Below, one piece after another: positions 1-7,000 of a stretch of DNA of 22,378 nucleotides. Both the position numbers and the translations under genes were made by a program. Numbering within the stretch: position 1 is the stretch's first letter; each line of letters starts with the position of its first letter. The notes under the pieces are model-generated. The model saw only the letters and a list, made by a program, of their open reading frames with translations, was not told where the DNA came from and did no database searches. Origin of the DNA: Methylophaga sp. (GTDB taxonomy: Bacteria; Pseudomonadota; Gammaproteobacteria; Nitrosococcales; Methylophagaceae); assembly GCA_013139345.1 (NCBI GenBank), contig WTAY01000027.1:1-22378 (forward strand), given 5' to 3'.

Positions 1-1
1 G

Positions 2-1573
2 CCGACGCAACAAGAGATTCAACCAGTAATACAAGCACTTAATAGTGGTCAGCTTGCACAGGCTGAAGCCTTAGCTAAGAAGTTATTAAAACAATTTCCG
101 AATGCCTTTGTGTTACATAACCTCTATGGCAACGCATTAGCGGGACAAAATAAACATAAAGATGCGGTGGCTAGTTTCCGAAAAGCATTAGAAATAGATC
201 CGAGTGTTGCAGGGCTTCACTTTAATGTCGGTATTTTGTTAACCAATATGAATCGTTTAGAAGAGGCGATTAGCAGTTACAAAAAAACAGTCAAACTGGA
301 ACCGTCATTTACCGACGCACATTATAATTTAGGTGCAGCCTTACAAGGCCAAGGTCACTTTGAGCAAGCAGCAGAAAGTTATAAAAAAGCAGTGGCGCTT
401 GAACCCGCTTTTTTTGAAGCAATGGTAAATATGGGTGTATGTTTGCAAGAACAAAGTCAATTACAGCCTGCGATAGAAATATATCAGCGTGCACTGACAA
501 TTCAACAAGATGCCAAAGTTTATTTCAATATGGGCACCGCTTTAAAGAATGAAGGCAAACTAGAAGATGCGATTGATAGTTACAATAAAGCATTAGAACT
601 CGACCCGAATTATGCTGAAGTGCACAGTAATCTTGGTGAAGTATTACGTGATCAAGGGCGTTATGATGACTCGGTCATGTTTTATAAACAAGCATTAGCG
701 ATTGACCCCAGTCTTCCCGTGGCGAATTACAGTTTAGCGGTCTACTTATATGATAGTGGTGACTTGAAAGGTGCATTAGATCATTTTAAAGCGTCACAGT
801 TTGCTGATTGGGAAGAACGCATGCTGTATTGCTTGTATAAAACAGAGCGATATGATGAATTTAAGAAAAACTTAGATGAATTAAAAGCGGTTAAACATGA
901 TTCACCCTTCTTATCGACCTTAGCACAACATTATGCCGAGAACTTTGGTGGTGAAAGTGATTACAACTTCTGCCCTGATCCGATGAGTTTTGTATTCCAT
1001 ACCAATATCCCAGAACTTCAAGGTGAACATAGTGAATTACGCGAAGCCTTATTAAAAGAAATTCGTAGTGCCGATGTATCAGAAAAAATGCAAGGTCGAT
1101 TGGTTAACGGTGTGCAATCAGCAGGTAATTTATTAAAACGTCCTGAACCCGTGTTTCAACAATTAGCAAAATGTGTGGTGGAAGCCGTAGAGCGCTATCG
1201 TAAAAACTTTGAAGGTGCTGATTGTGTGTTAATTAAATCATTCCCGAAAAAGACCGAGTTTGCTAGCTCGTGGTATGTGCGAATGAAACAAGGTGGTCAT
1301 CTAAACTCACATATTCATGAAGAAGGCTGGATCAGTGGTGCAATGTACTTGTCATTACCGACCAAGAAAGAACATGAACATGAAGGCAGTATTGAAGTCA
1401 GTACACATGGTGATGAATACCCGAAAAAGCATGATAACTTCCAAGCTCAAGCCTTAGCACCTGAAGTAGGGGACTTCATCATGTTCCCATCATCACTATT
1501 TCACAGAACCATTCCGTTTAGTTCAGATGAAGACCGGATTTGTATTGCGTTTGATCTAAAACCAATGCATTAG
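2..1573 (+). CDS. TPR protein with C-terminal 2OG-Fe(II) oxygenase-like domain (5' partial)
   Basis: The reading frame is open from the first bases of the window, so the true start lies upstream; the first in-window alternative start (GTG at 110) falls inside a TPR helix and is not a real start. The first ~300 visible residues are tandem tetratricopeptide repeats, recognisable by recurring blocks such as NLGAALQGQGHFEQAAESYKK and ALELDPNYAEVHSNLGEVL. The last ~120 residues resemble the putative 2OG-Fe(II) oxygenase family (PF13759): SSWYVRMKQGGHLNSHIHEE with candidate iron ligands H437/H439 (visible numbering), a distal His in FPSSLFHRTIPF and a downstream Arg in DRICIAFD that would bind 2-oxoglutarate. 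Such proteins are thought to hydroxylate proteins or small molecules, but the substrate is unknown. It lies upstream of the pilin gene on the same strand, separated by 441 bp with its own repeats, so it is probably not co-transcribed with it. Confidence 0.85.
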   Translation, partial: PTQQEIQPVIQALNSGQLAQAEALAKKLLKQFPNAFVLHNLYGNALAGQNKHKDAVASFRKALEIDPSVAGLHFNVGILLTNMNRLEEAISSYKKTVKLEPSFTDAHYNLGAALQGQGHFEQAAESYKKAVALEPAFFEAMVNMGVCLQEQSQLQPAIEIYQRALTIQQDAKVYFNMGTALKNEGKLEDAIDSYNKALELDPNYAEVHSNLGEVLRDQGRYDDSVMFYKQALAIDPSLPVANYSLAVYLYDSGDLKGALDHFKASQFADWEERMLYCLYKTERYDEFKKNLDELKAVKHDSPFLSTLAQHYAENFGGESDYNFCPDPMSFVFHTNIPELQGEHSELREALLKEIRSADVSEKMQGRLVNGVQSAGNLLKRPEPVFQQLAKCVVEAVERYRKNFEGADCVLIKSFPKKTEFASSWYVRMKQGGHLNSHIHEEGWISGAMYLSLPTKKEHEHEGSIEVSTHGDEYPKKHDNFQAQALAPEVGDFIMFPSSLFHRTIPFSSDEDRICIAFDLKPMH

Positions 1574-1590
1574 GGTCTGCCCTGACTCAT

Positions 1591-1613
1591 TGTAGGTCGG
1601 GTTTCAACCCGAC
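1591..1613. repeat. Small hairpin repeat after the TPR gene
   Basis: GTCGGGTT and AACCCGAC form an 8-bp perfect stem with a 2-nt loop (1596-1613), 20 nt past the TPR gene stop. There is no T-run, so it is a dispersed-repeat type hairpin rather than a standard terminator, though it could protect the mRNA 3' end. Confidence 0.6.
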
Positions 1614-1632
1614 AATAACCGTGCCATTCCAA

Positions 1633-1716
1633 CTCGTCATCCCAGCATGCTTCTAGCTGGGTTCTTCTTAAGACAGTAGAAGTAGAGCCTCGATAAAAAC
1701 ATTCGAGGATGACGGG
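1633..1716. repeat. Dispersed palindromic repeat core, copy A
   Basis: The unit starts CTCGTCATCCCAG, has a hairpin CCCAGcatgcttctagCTGGG, and ends with a second hairpin CTCGATAAAAACATTCGAG followed by GATGACGGG. It is nearly the same as the core at 13519-13595. The outer ends CGTCATCCC and GATGACGGG are an inverted pair. Unlike the two fuller copies, clear AT-rich terminal inverted repeats are not visible here; the right flank (ACATCTTGATACTATTT) may be a decayed end. Confidence 0.75.
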
Positions 1717-1820
1717 CTTGTAAGAGTTACATCTTGATACTATTTAGAATTCACCTTTAAGAGTGGTGAATATAGAAGTAATAATCACACCTTAAATAAA
1801 ATCAACTAAAAGTTTTTTTT

Positions 1821-1868
1821 GTGTCCGTGGTGACAGCGATTGTGACCATTAACGTCACATAGTGACAG
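1821..1868 (+). promoter_or_regulatory. Cluster of TGAC/TGTC half-sites upstream of the pilin promoter
   Basis: Within 48 bp there are GTGTCC, GGTGACAG, TGTGACC and the perfect palindrome GTCACATAGTGAC followed by AG. They lie about 70-120 bp upstream of the sigma-54 promoter, where an activator would bind. Pseudomonas PilR binds (C/G)TGTC-type sites upstream of pilA, so PilR is the obvious candidate. That assignment is an inference from motif and position. Confidence 0.45.
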
Positions 1869-1938
1869 TCAGAAGCTATCAGTAGGGTTTTACAGAGATT
1901 AACAATCAAATAACTACTAATAAACAATGACTTATAAG

Positions 1939-1954
1939 TGGCATGCTAACTGCA
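1939..1954 (+). promoter_or_regulatory. Sigma-54 (RpoN) promoter of the pilin gene
   Basis: TGGCATGCTAACTGCA matches the RpoN consensus TGGCACG-N4-TTGCA at 14 of the 16 positions when the four spacer bases are counted as matches. It has the required GG (1940-1941) and GC (1952-1953) separated by exactly 10 nt. Transcription would start near 1965, giving a leader of about 50 nt before the pilin ATG. RpoN with PilR control of the major pilin is known in Pseudomonas and relatives. Confidence 0.8.
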
Positions 1955-2014
1955 TTTTCTAAAGCAAGCAAAAAGCTTAACTAAAATTTTTTAAACTTCC
2001 AAAAGGAAATAACA

Positions 2015-2479
2015 ATGAAAAAAGTCCAACAAGGTTTTACATTAATCGAGCTAATGATCGTAATCGCGATTATCGGTATTTTGGCTGCAATTGCATTGCC
2101 TGCTTATCAACAATATATTGGTAAAGCTAAATTTACTGAAGTTGTTTTAGCAACCTCAACAATTAAGACTGCCTTTGAAGTGTGTATTCAAAATGGTGAT
2201 ACTAGAGCAGTCTGTACAGACTCGAGCAAACCTGAAGGTATTAGAGTCCTAGCATCTGTAACAGGTAGTGATAATGGTGACTTCGTTGATACAGTATCGG
2301 TTGGAACTGGCTCTACTGATGGTGGTAAGATTACTGCTGAAGCTGTAGGTTCTAGTGGCACGCCTGTTGATGGTTTAAAAGGAGAAACGTTTATTCTTAC
2401 ACCAAGTGTTAGCAGTGATAATGCTGTGACATGGGATCTTGATACTGCAAGCACATGTTTAGCTGCAAATTACTGCTAA
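2015..2479 (+). CDS. pilA: Type IV major pilin (PilA-like)
   Basis: This is the structural subunit of type IV pili. The short class III leader MKKVQQG is followed by FTLIELMIVIAIIGILAAIA: prepilin peptidase would cut after Gly7, leaving Phe as residue 1, which PilD methylates, and the conserved Glu5. The N-terminal hydrophobic helix forms the pilus core. The globular part has four cysteines (precursor C57, C67, C148, C154); C148-C154 would close the C-terminal disulfide loop, here very short (CLAANYC). Length 154 residues is typical. A ribosome site AAGGAA sits 6 nt before the ATG. It has its own RpoN promoter and terminator, and the next gene is a PglL-type glycosyltransferase. The protein ends in Cys, so it lacks the C-terminal Ser used by TfpO in Pseudomonas group I pilins. 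Ser/Thr/Gly-rich stretches (residues 94-104, 110-120) are alternative glycosylation sites. Confidence 0.92.
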   Translation: MKKVQQGFTLIELMIVIAIIGILAAIALPAYQQYIGKAKFTEVVLATSTIKTAFEVCIQNGDTRAVCTDSSKPEGIRVLASVTGSDNGDFVDTVSVGTGSTDGGKITAEAVGSSGTPVDGLKGETFILTPSVSSDNAVTWDLDTASTCLAANYC

Positions 2480-2501
2480 AAAATTAGCTTTAGTTTAATT
2501 A

Positions 2502-2534
2502 AAGCCTCGGTGTACCCTACCGAGGCTTTTTTTT
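2502..2534 (+). terminator. Rho-independent terminator of the pilin gene
   Basis: AAGCCTCGGT pairs perfectly with ACCGAGGCTT (10 bp) around a 7-nt loop and runs into eight T residues. It lies 22 nt after the pilin stop and ends 23 nt before the next start codon, so it should cap pilin mRNA and leave the glycosyltransferase gene to read-through. Confidence 0.92.
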
Positions 2535-2557
2535 GTTTAATTGTTAAGGAATTGAAT

Positions 2558-4273
2558 ATGAAAAATACTGCAGTAGAAAGACTGATTAGTATTTTCTTCC
2601 TTTATATATTATTTGTTATTGCTCCATTTTATCTTCAGCCAAATGTTGGAGGTTTAGGTTTAACGCTTCCATTTAACATCGCTTCTTGGTCTGTCGCGAT
2701 ATTCTTTATTGCCTCTGTCACCATAACAATGGTTCGACATCACTCTATTTCCTACACACACCTTTTTAGTTTATGCCTACTTTTCCCAATCATTATTATT
2801 ATGGTGGGTCTTTTTGCTAATACTCACCCTCAGCCAGTCATTTGGTTGTTTCGCCAGCTTTATATTATCGGTGGGTTACTTTTTTTATTTTCCCTATTTC
2901 AAATTAATTTTAAAACAGTACAGATAGAGAAAATCTTATACTCTTTAGTCTTTGCCTCATTGCTACATAGTTTAGTCGGTGTTGCTGAAATTATTGAATT
3001 TAAAGCTGCCGCAGAGTGGCTTCCCCTAAGTAAACAAAAACTTCCTATTGGAATGTTTCAACAGGTCAATTTACAAGCAATCTATTTGGTAACTGGGTTA
3101 TTAAGTATCCTTTATTTAATTAGCCGACCTTCATTTTCGGCGCGACATGTATTTCTAAAAGGCATGTTAGTTATCACTTTTGGCCTTGCTGTTTATATCG
3201 TACTATCTACGGGGTCACGAGCGGGATTATTGTCCTTAGTCTCGGGGTGCACGTTGATGATAATTAGCCGGTATAGGCAATTACTTAGGCATAGAAAAGT
3301 AGTAAGTTTAATTATTATTGTTAGTTGCGTAGCTGTATTGGGGGGGCAAGGAGGCTTTGAAAGAGCCTCCAATAAATTACAGAAAGTGACTGAGGGTGAG
3401 TACAAATCAATTCGTTCAACAATGTATGCAACAACCATTGATTTAATTACTAAAAAACCAATATTGGGTTATGGGATTGGTAGCTTTCCTCGCGTTTGGG
3501 CAGATCAATCAATTATATTTGCAAAGAATAACCCTGATACGAATATATCTCAGGCCACAACTAATCATCCACATAATGAAATATTACTCTGGATGGTAGA
3601 AGGAGGATTATTATCTGTTGTAGGGATATTAATCATATTTATGACAGTTGCTTATGCTCTTTATTTATGTGGTCGTTCACGTGGAGGGGCTTATGCTGCA
3701 CTTCTGTTACCTATTAGTTTTCACACACAGGTTGAGCTTCCATTTTACGGTTCCTCGGTACATTGGTTTTTATGGCTATTTCTCATTTTCATTGTTTTTA
3801 GACATCAGATAAAAGAAGTGCGATTAAACATCACTAAAGCAACAAGGTATTCCATACAGATAGCTGTCGTTCTTGTAGCATTTATAGGGCTATCATTTTT
3901 GCTACATGCAGGAAAGGCTCAGAAGGAAATTTATGATTATAAGTTTAATGGGGGAGGGGATTTACGTGTCCCTCTAAATAATCTGTACTTTAATAGCGTT
4001 GCACAACGAATGATAATGGAGAATATGCTTTATTCAAGTATCGAGAATAAGGATTGGGAACAGATCCCAATCTTCATTAAATGGGCGGAGGATTATATTG
4101 AATTTTACCCTGCTCAAGGAATGTATCCGATGTTAGCTGATGCATACAAAAGTATTGGCGACGATAAAAACCAGTGCCGTATTGCAAAAAAAGGTGTTGA
4201 GATCTACACTCAGAAGGCATACTTACTAAATATTTTAGATGAATGTGGGAATAGAAAAGATGACAAGAATTAA
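2558..4273 (+). CDS. pglL: PglL/TfpO-type O-oligosaccharyltransferase (Wzy_C family)
   Basis: This 571-residue inner membrane protein likely transfers a lipid-linked glycan to Ser/Thr of periplasmic proteins, chiefly the pilin encoded just upstream. About 10-12 hydrophobic segments span residues 10-430. Family marks are GMFQQVNLQA (165-174), STGSRAGLLSL (218-228) and, in the large periplasmic loop, HPHNEILLWMVEGG (337-350), whose H339 corresponds to the essential loop histidine of Neisseria PglL. The last ~120 residues are soluble and match the C-terminal extension of PglL proteins rather than a plain O-antigen ligase. I chose ATG 2558 (TAAGGA 7 nt upstream) over GTG 2510, which lies inside the pilin terminator. 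Expression probably depends on read-through. An O-antigen ligase (WaaL) role cannot be excluded, but adjacency to a pilin favours glycosylation. After the stop (4274-4381) only weak hairpins are visible, with no gene. Confidence 0.82.
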   Translation: MKNTAVERLISIFFLYILFVIAPFYLQPNVGGLGLTLPFNIASWSVAIFFIASVTITMVRHHSISYTHLFSLCLLFPIIIIMVGLFANTHPQPVIWLFRQLYIIGGLLFLFSLFQINFKTVQIEKILYSLVFASLLHSLVGVAEIIEFKAAAEWLPLSKQKLPIGMFQQVNLQAIYLVTGLLSILYLISRPSFSARHVFLKGMLVITFGLAVYIVLSTGSRAGLLSLVSGCTLMIISRYRQLLRHRKVVSLIIIVSCVAVLGGQGGFERASNKLQKVTEGEYKSIRSTMYATTIDLITKKPILGYGIGSFPRVWADQSIIFAKNNPDTNISQATTNHPHNEILLWMVEGGLLSVVGILIIFMTVAYALYLCGRSRGGAYAALLLPISFHTQVELPFYGSSVHWFLWLFLIFIVFRHQIKEVRLNITKATRYSIQIAVVLVAFIGLSFLLHAGKAQKEIYDYKFNGGGDLRVPLNNLYFNSVAQRMIMENMLYSSIENKDWEQIPIFIKWAEDYIEFYPAQGMYPMLADAYKSIGDDKNQCRIAKKGVEIYTQKAYLLNILDECGNRKDDKN

Positions 4274-4726
4274 GACTGTATGCAACACGTCACCTTCTCT
4301 TGGGCCGTGTTTTTAGCATTGCTATTTCTGTACTAAATATTTATGTGGCCCAGCACTCTACTACATTGGGCGGGGGGAGGGTGTAGTGGTACAGTAAATT
4401 TGGCCATCTGATAAGAGGTGATATTATCACTTCATAGAACTAACAGGTGGCATGATGACACAACAAAAACGCCCTAAATTTTCACCCGAATTTAGATTAG
4501 AGTCGACTCAATTAGTGGTTGATCAAGGTTATTCAGTTCGAGAAGCAGCCCAAGCTATGGATGTGGGAAAATCAACCATGGATAAATGGGTTCGTCAGCT
4601 TCGTAATGAACGTAATGGCATTGTTGGCAAAGCGACCCCCTTAACGCCTGATCAGCTAAAAATACGAGAACTCGAAAAAAAGATAAAACGTATTGAGATG
4701 GAGAAAGAGATTTTAAAAAAGGCTTC

Positions 4727-5956
4727 TGTAGATTCAAGCAATCATTGCAACACTCTTTTCAATCATGTGTGATGGAGTCTTAAATTTCAATGTTTTTCTC
4801 GGACGTTCATTTAATTGAGTAGCTACTTCGTTTAACTTCTCCTGTGAATGTAGTGACAAGCTTGTCTTTTTAGGGAAGTACTGTCTGATAAGACTATTGG
4901 TGTTTTCATTTGTGCCTCGTTGCCATGGGAATTGTGGATCACAAAAATAAACGGGCAAGCCGATTTCCTTTGTTAAATCAGCATGTTTTGCCAATTCCAT
5001 TCCTCGACCCCACGTTAACGATTTCCTATAGTGTGGTGGCATTTCCCTGAATGTAGCCAATAATGCTTCATGAACTGATTCAGCATCTTTACCCGCCAAC
5101 TTTAAGATAATCGTAAATCGAGATTTTCTATCAACCAATGTGGCAATGTGAGTATTTCCAGAGCCTGACACTAAATCTCCCTCCCAATGACCAAGCGACT
5201 TGCGATTGTCGATATTTTTTGAACGTTCGTGGATAGAAACACCATTAATAATATTGATAAAGCTTCTATCACCACTTCTACTATGAAAGCGGCTATGACG
5301 CATAGGGTGCTTTCTTCTAAGATATTGCGTGAAAGAATGATGAATGATATTTTTGGATCTAACGTACAGTGATTTATAAATGGTCTCATGGGAAACGTGC
5401 AACCGTTTTTGTCTAGAATATTCAACCTTAAGCCAACCTGATATTTGTTCTGGCGACCATTTTAATTCCAGCTTTTCCATAACAAGTTTCCTTAACTCTA
5501 AGTTAATCTCCAGAGCTCCAAGTTTGGGACGTTTGGCCATTCGTCTTGCTCGTCTGTCAGCATCAAGTGCTTTGTAATAGCGCCTACCTCGATTTCTAGC
5601 AATCTCTCTAGAAATTGTTGAAGGTGAACGGTTTAATAACCTAGCTATCGCTCTAATACTCATTTTCGCTGACAATTCAGCACGGATTTCTTCACGTTCT
5701 TCACTAGTGAGATGAGTAATATTTCTGGTTCTCTGTCGAGGCTTGATGCCCCCAGTTTCTCGGAGAATGGTAAACACTGAGCCAGGTTGGGCTTCAATTA
5801 CTCGCCCTATATCGCTAAAGCCAGCTCCTTGCTTCCATAAATCATAAACTAGCTCTTTCTCTCCTTGGGTAAATGTACGCTTTATTCGTTTCATCAAATG
5901 CTCTCCTGCAAATCAGTATTTTAGTATAACTGTTGCGTTGTTCACTTGAATCTACA
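4727..5956 (-). mobile_element. IS30-family insertion sequence (1230 bp) inside IS3 orfA
   Basis: Terminal inverted repeats TGTAGATTCAAGCAATCATT (left) and TGTAGATTCAAGTGAACAAC (right, inverted) bound the element, followed at both ends by GCAACA. A 2-bp TC duplication flanks it (4725-4726 and 5957-5958). Removing the element and one TC rebuilds IS3 OrfA perfectly in frame, which fixes the borders to the base. One transposase gene on the minus strand fills it. Two- to three-base duplications and ends of this kind are typical of IS30. Confidence 0.93.
4734..5894 (-). CDS. IS30-family transposase, second catalytic Asp replaced by Gly
   Basis: Full-length (386 residues). The N-terminus has two helix-turn-helix regions, the second being MSIRAIARLLNRSPSTISRE, as in IS30 family proteins. 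The DDE catalytic domain shows the first acid in GHWEGDLV (D240) and the third in RGTNENTNSLIRQYFPKK (E330). The second acid, normally in TWDRGMELA, reads TWGRGMELA: codon GGT on the minus strand (5007-5009) gives Gly296. This residue is a metal ligand in DDE enzymes, so the protein is probably inactive although the frame is intact. I chose ATG 5894, 6 nt after GGAGAG, over TTG 5897, which is only 3 nt away. The gene nearly fills its element, ending 7 nt from the left tip. Confidence 0.92.
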   Translation of the reverse strand: MKRIKRTFTQGEKELVYDLWKQGAGFSDIGRVIEAQPGSVFTILRETGGIKPRQRTRNITHLTSEEREEIRAELSAKMSIRAIARLLNRSPSTISREIARNRGRRYYKALDADRRARRMAKRPKLGALEINLELRKLVMEKLELKWSPEQISGWLKVEYSRQKRLHVSHETIYKSLYVRSKNIIHHSFTQYLRRKHPMRHSRFHSRSGDRSFINIINGVSIHERSKNIDNRKSLGHWEGDLVSGSGNTHIATLVDRKSRFTIILKLAGKDAESVHEALLATFREMPPHYRKSLTWGRGMELAKHADLTKEIGLPVYFCDPQFPWQRGTNENTNSLIRQYFPKKTSLSLHSQEKLNEVATQLNERPRKTLKFKTPSHMIEKSVAMIA

Positions 5957-5994
5957 TCCGCTCTCTTGATGTCCGACTCGTGGAACAATTTACG

Positions 5995-7000
5995 ATGATT
6001 AAACGATTGAAAGAGAGCTACAGTGTTGTTGCTATGTGTCAGACGTTCAATGTTCACCGCAGTAGCTACCGTGCTTGGATTAACCGACCATTGATTCCTT
6101 CAAGTGATAAAGCTAGAGCCTTAACAATGGTTAAATTAATTCATCGTGAAAGTAATGGTTCTGCTGGCGCTAGAACTATTGCTGCAATTTCAACACAGCG
6201 TGGACTACCACTTAGCCGTTATCGTTCTGGTCGTTTGATGAAGCAGTTAGAAATAGTCAGCTGTCAGTTACCTGGTCACAGATATATACCCATTATCATT
6301 GAAGATGCAGTTAATTTAATAAAGCTCGTCATCCCCGTGAAAACGGGGATCCAACGATAGTGGTTATTTTCACTGCCCATGGACTCCCATTTTCATGGGA
6401 ATGACGAAGTGAGAAACAGGCAGCTTCATTGATTACGGGTATAAAAAAGCAACACAGGAACATATCGCCATTCCCAATCATTTGGCACGCGAGTTTAATG
6501 TTGATAAACCAAACAAAGTTTGGTGTGGTGATGTTACTTACATCTGGTCAGGAAAACGATGGTCTTATTTAGCGATAGTGATGGACTTGTTTTCACGTAA
6601 ACCTATTGGATGGGCGATGTCATTATCACCTGATAGTGAGTTAACTGGTAAGGCACTGTCTATGGCCTTTGAAACCAGAGGGAATCCTGACAATGTCATG
6701 TTTCATTCAGATCAAGGAAGCCATTACACCAGTAGAAAATACCGTCAATTACTATGGCGTCATCAAATAAAGCAAAGCATGAGTCGTCGTGGAAACTGTT
6801 GGGGTAATAGTCCTATGGAGCGATTTTTTAGAAGTTTAAAGACGGAATGGGTACCTGAAACAGGTTACCGTTCTTTTGTTGAGGCCAAAAATTCTGTTAT
6901 TAACTATATCATCGGATATTACAGTCAAGTAAGGCCTCATCAACATAATGGCGGTTTATCGCCAAACGCGGCAGAGCAGAAGTTCTGGTTTGCCTACTAA
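5995..7000 (+). pseudogene. IS3 transposase OrfB, split by a MITE
   Basis: OrfB is the DDE catalytic subunit of the IS3 transposase. The first part (5995-6286) encodes MIKRLKESYSVVAMCQTF and the VHRSSYRAW region, and ends at PGHRY. A 157-bp insertion (MITE plus TA) then shifts the frame, and translation stops at 6358-6360. The second part resumes at KKATQEHIAIPNHLAREF (from 6443) and contains the whole rve-type catalytic core: D in WCGDVTYIW, D in FHSDQGSHYTS, and E in GNSPMERFFRS, with 35 residues between the last two (DD35E). Joined, it is 282 residues. Its ATG overlaps the OrfA stop (ATGA, 5995-5998), the standard IS3 arrangement with OrfB in the -1 frame. The catalytic residues are intact; the gene is dead only because of the insertion. 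Confidence 0.9.
6287..6441. mobile_element. Palindromic MITE (copy B) inserted in IS3 orfB
   Basis: A 155-bp element with no coding capacity, flanked by TA duplications (6285-6286 and 6442-6443). The ends are imperfect inverted repeats: TACCCATTATCATTGAAGAT on the left and TACCCGTAATCAATGAAGCT on the right (inverted). Inside lies a second inverted pair, each arm with its own hairpin: CGTCATCCCCGTGAAAACGG at 6330 and, inverted, CGTCATTCCCATGAAAATGG near 6405. Excising the element and one TA restores the IS3 frame exactly. A TA target and short ends suggest mobilisation by an IS630/Tc1-like transposase, which is not present in this window. Confidence 0.88.

Larger units (their letters stand above)
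4455..5998 (+). pseudogene. IS3 transposase OrfA, interrupted by IS30
   Basis: OrfA is the helix-turn-helix DNA-binding subunit of the IS3 transposase. The left part (4455-4726) encodes KFSPEFRLESTQLVVDQGYS, then a helix-turn-helix (SVREAAQAMDVGKSTMDKWV) and a leucine-zipper-like coiled coil ending in EKEILKKA. After the IS30 insertion the frame resumes at 5959 with ALLMSDSWNNLR and stop (5996-5998), the usual OrfA tail. Joined, it is 103 residues. The heptamer A AAA AAG at 4715-4721 is the expected -1 frameshift signal for making the OrfAB fusion. ATG 4452 is an alternative start, but AGGTGG is only 1 nt before it. As it stands, the frame runs into IS30 sequence and stops at 4772. Confidence 0.88.

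Noticed and set aside
110..1573. TPR-oxygenase gene starting at GTG 110
   Set aside because: The same frame is open and TPR-like back to the first base of the window, so the gene is 5' partial.
2188..2454. An 88-residue minus-strand open frame inside the pilin gene
   Set aside because: Antisense shadow of a gene with a clear product.
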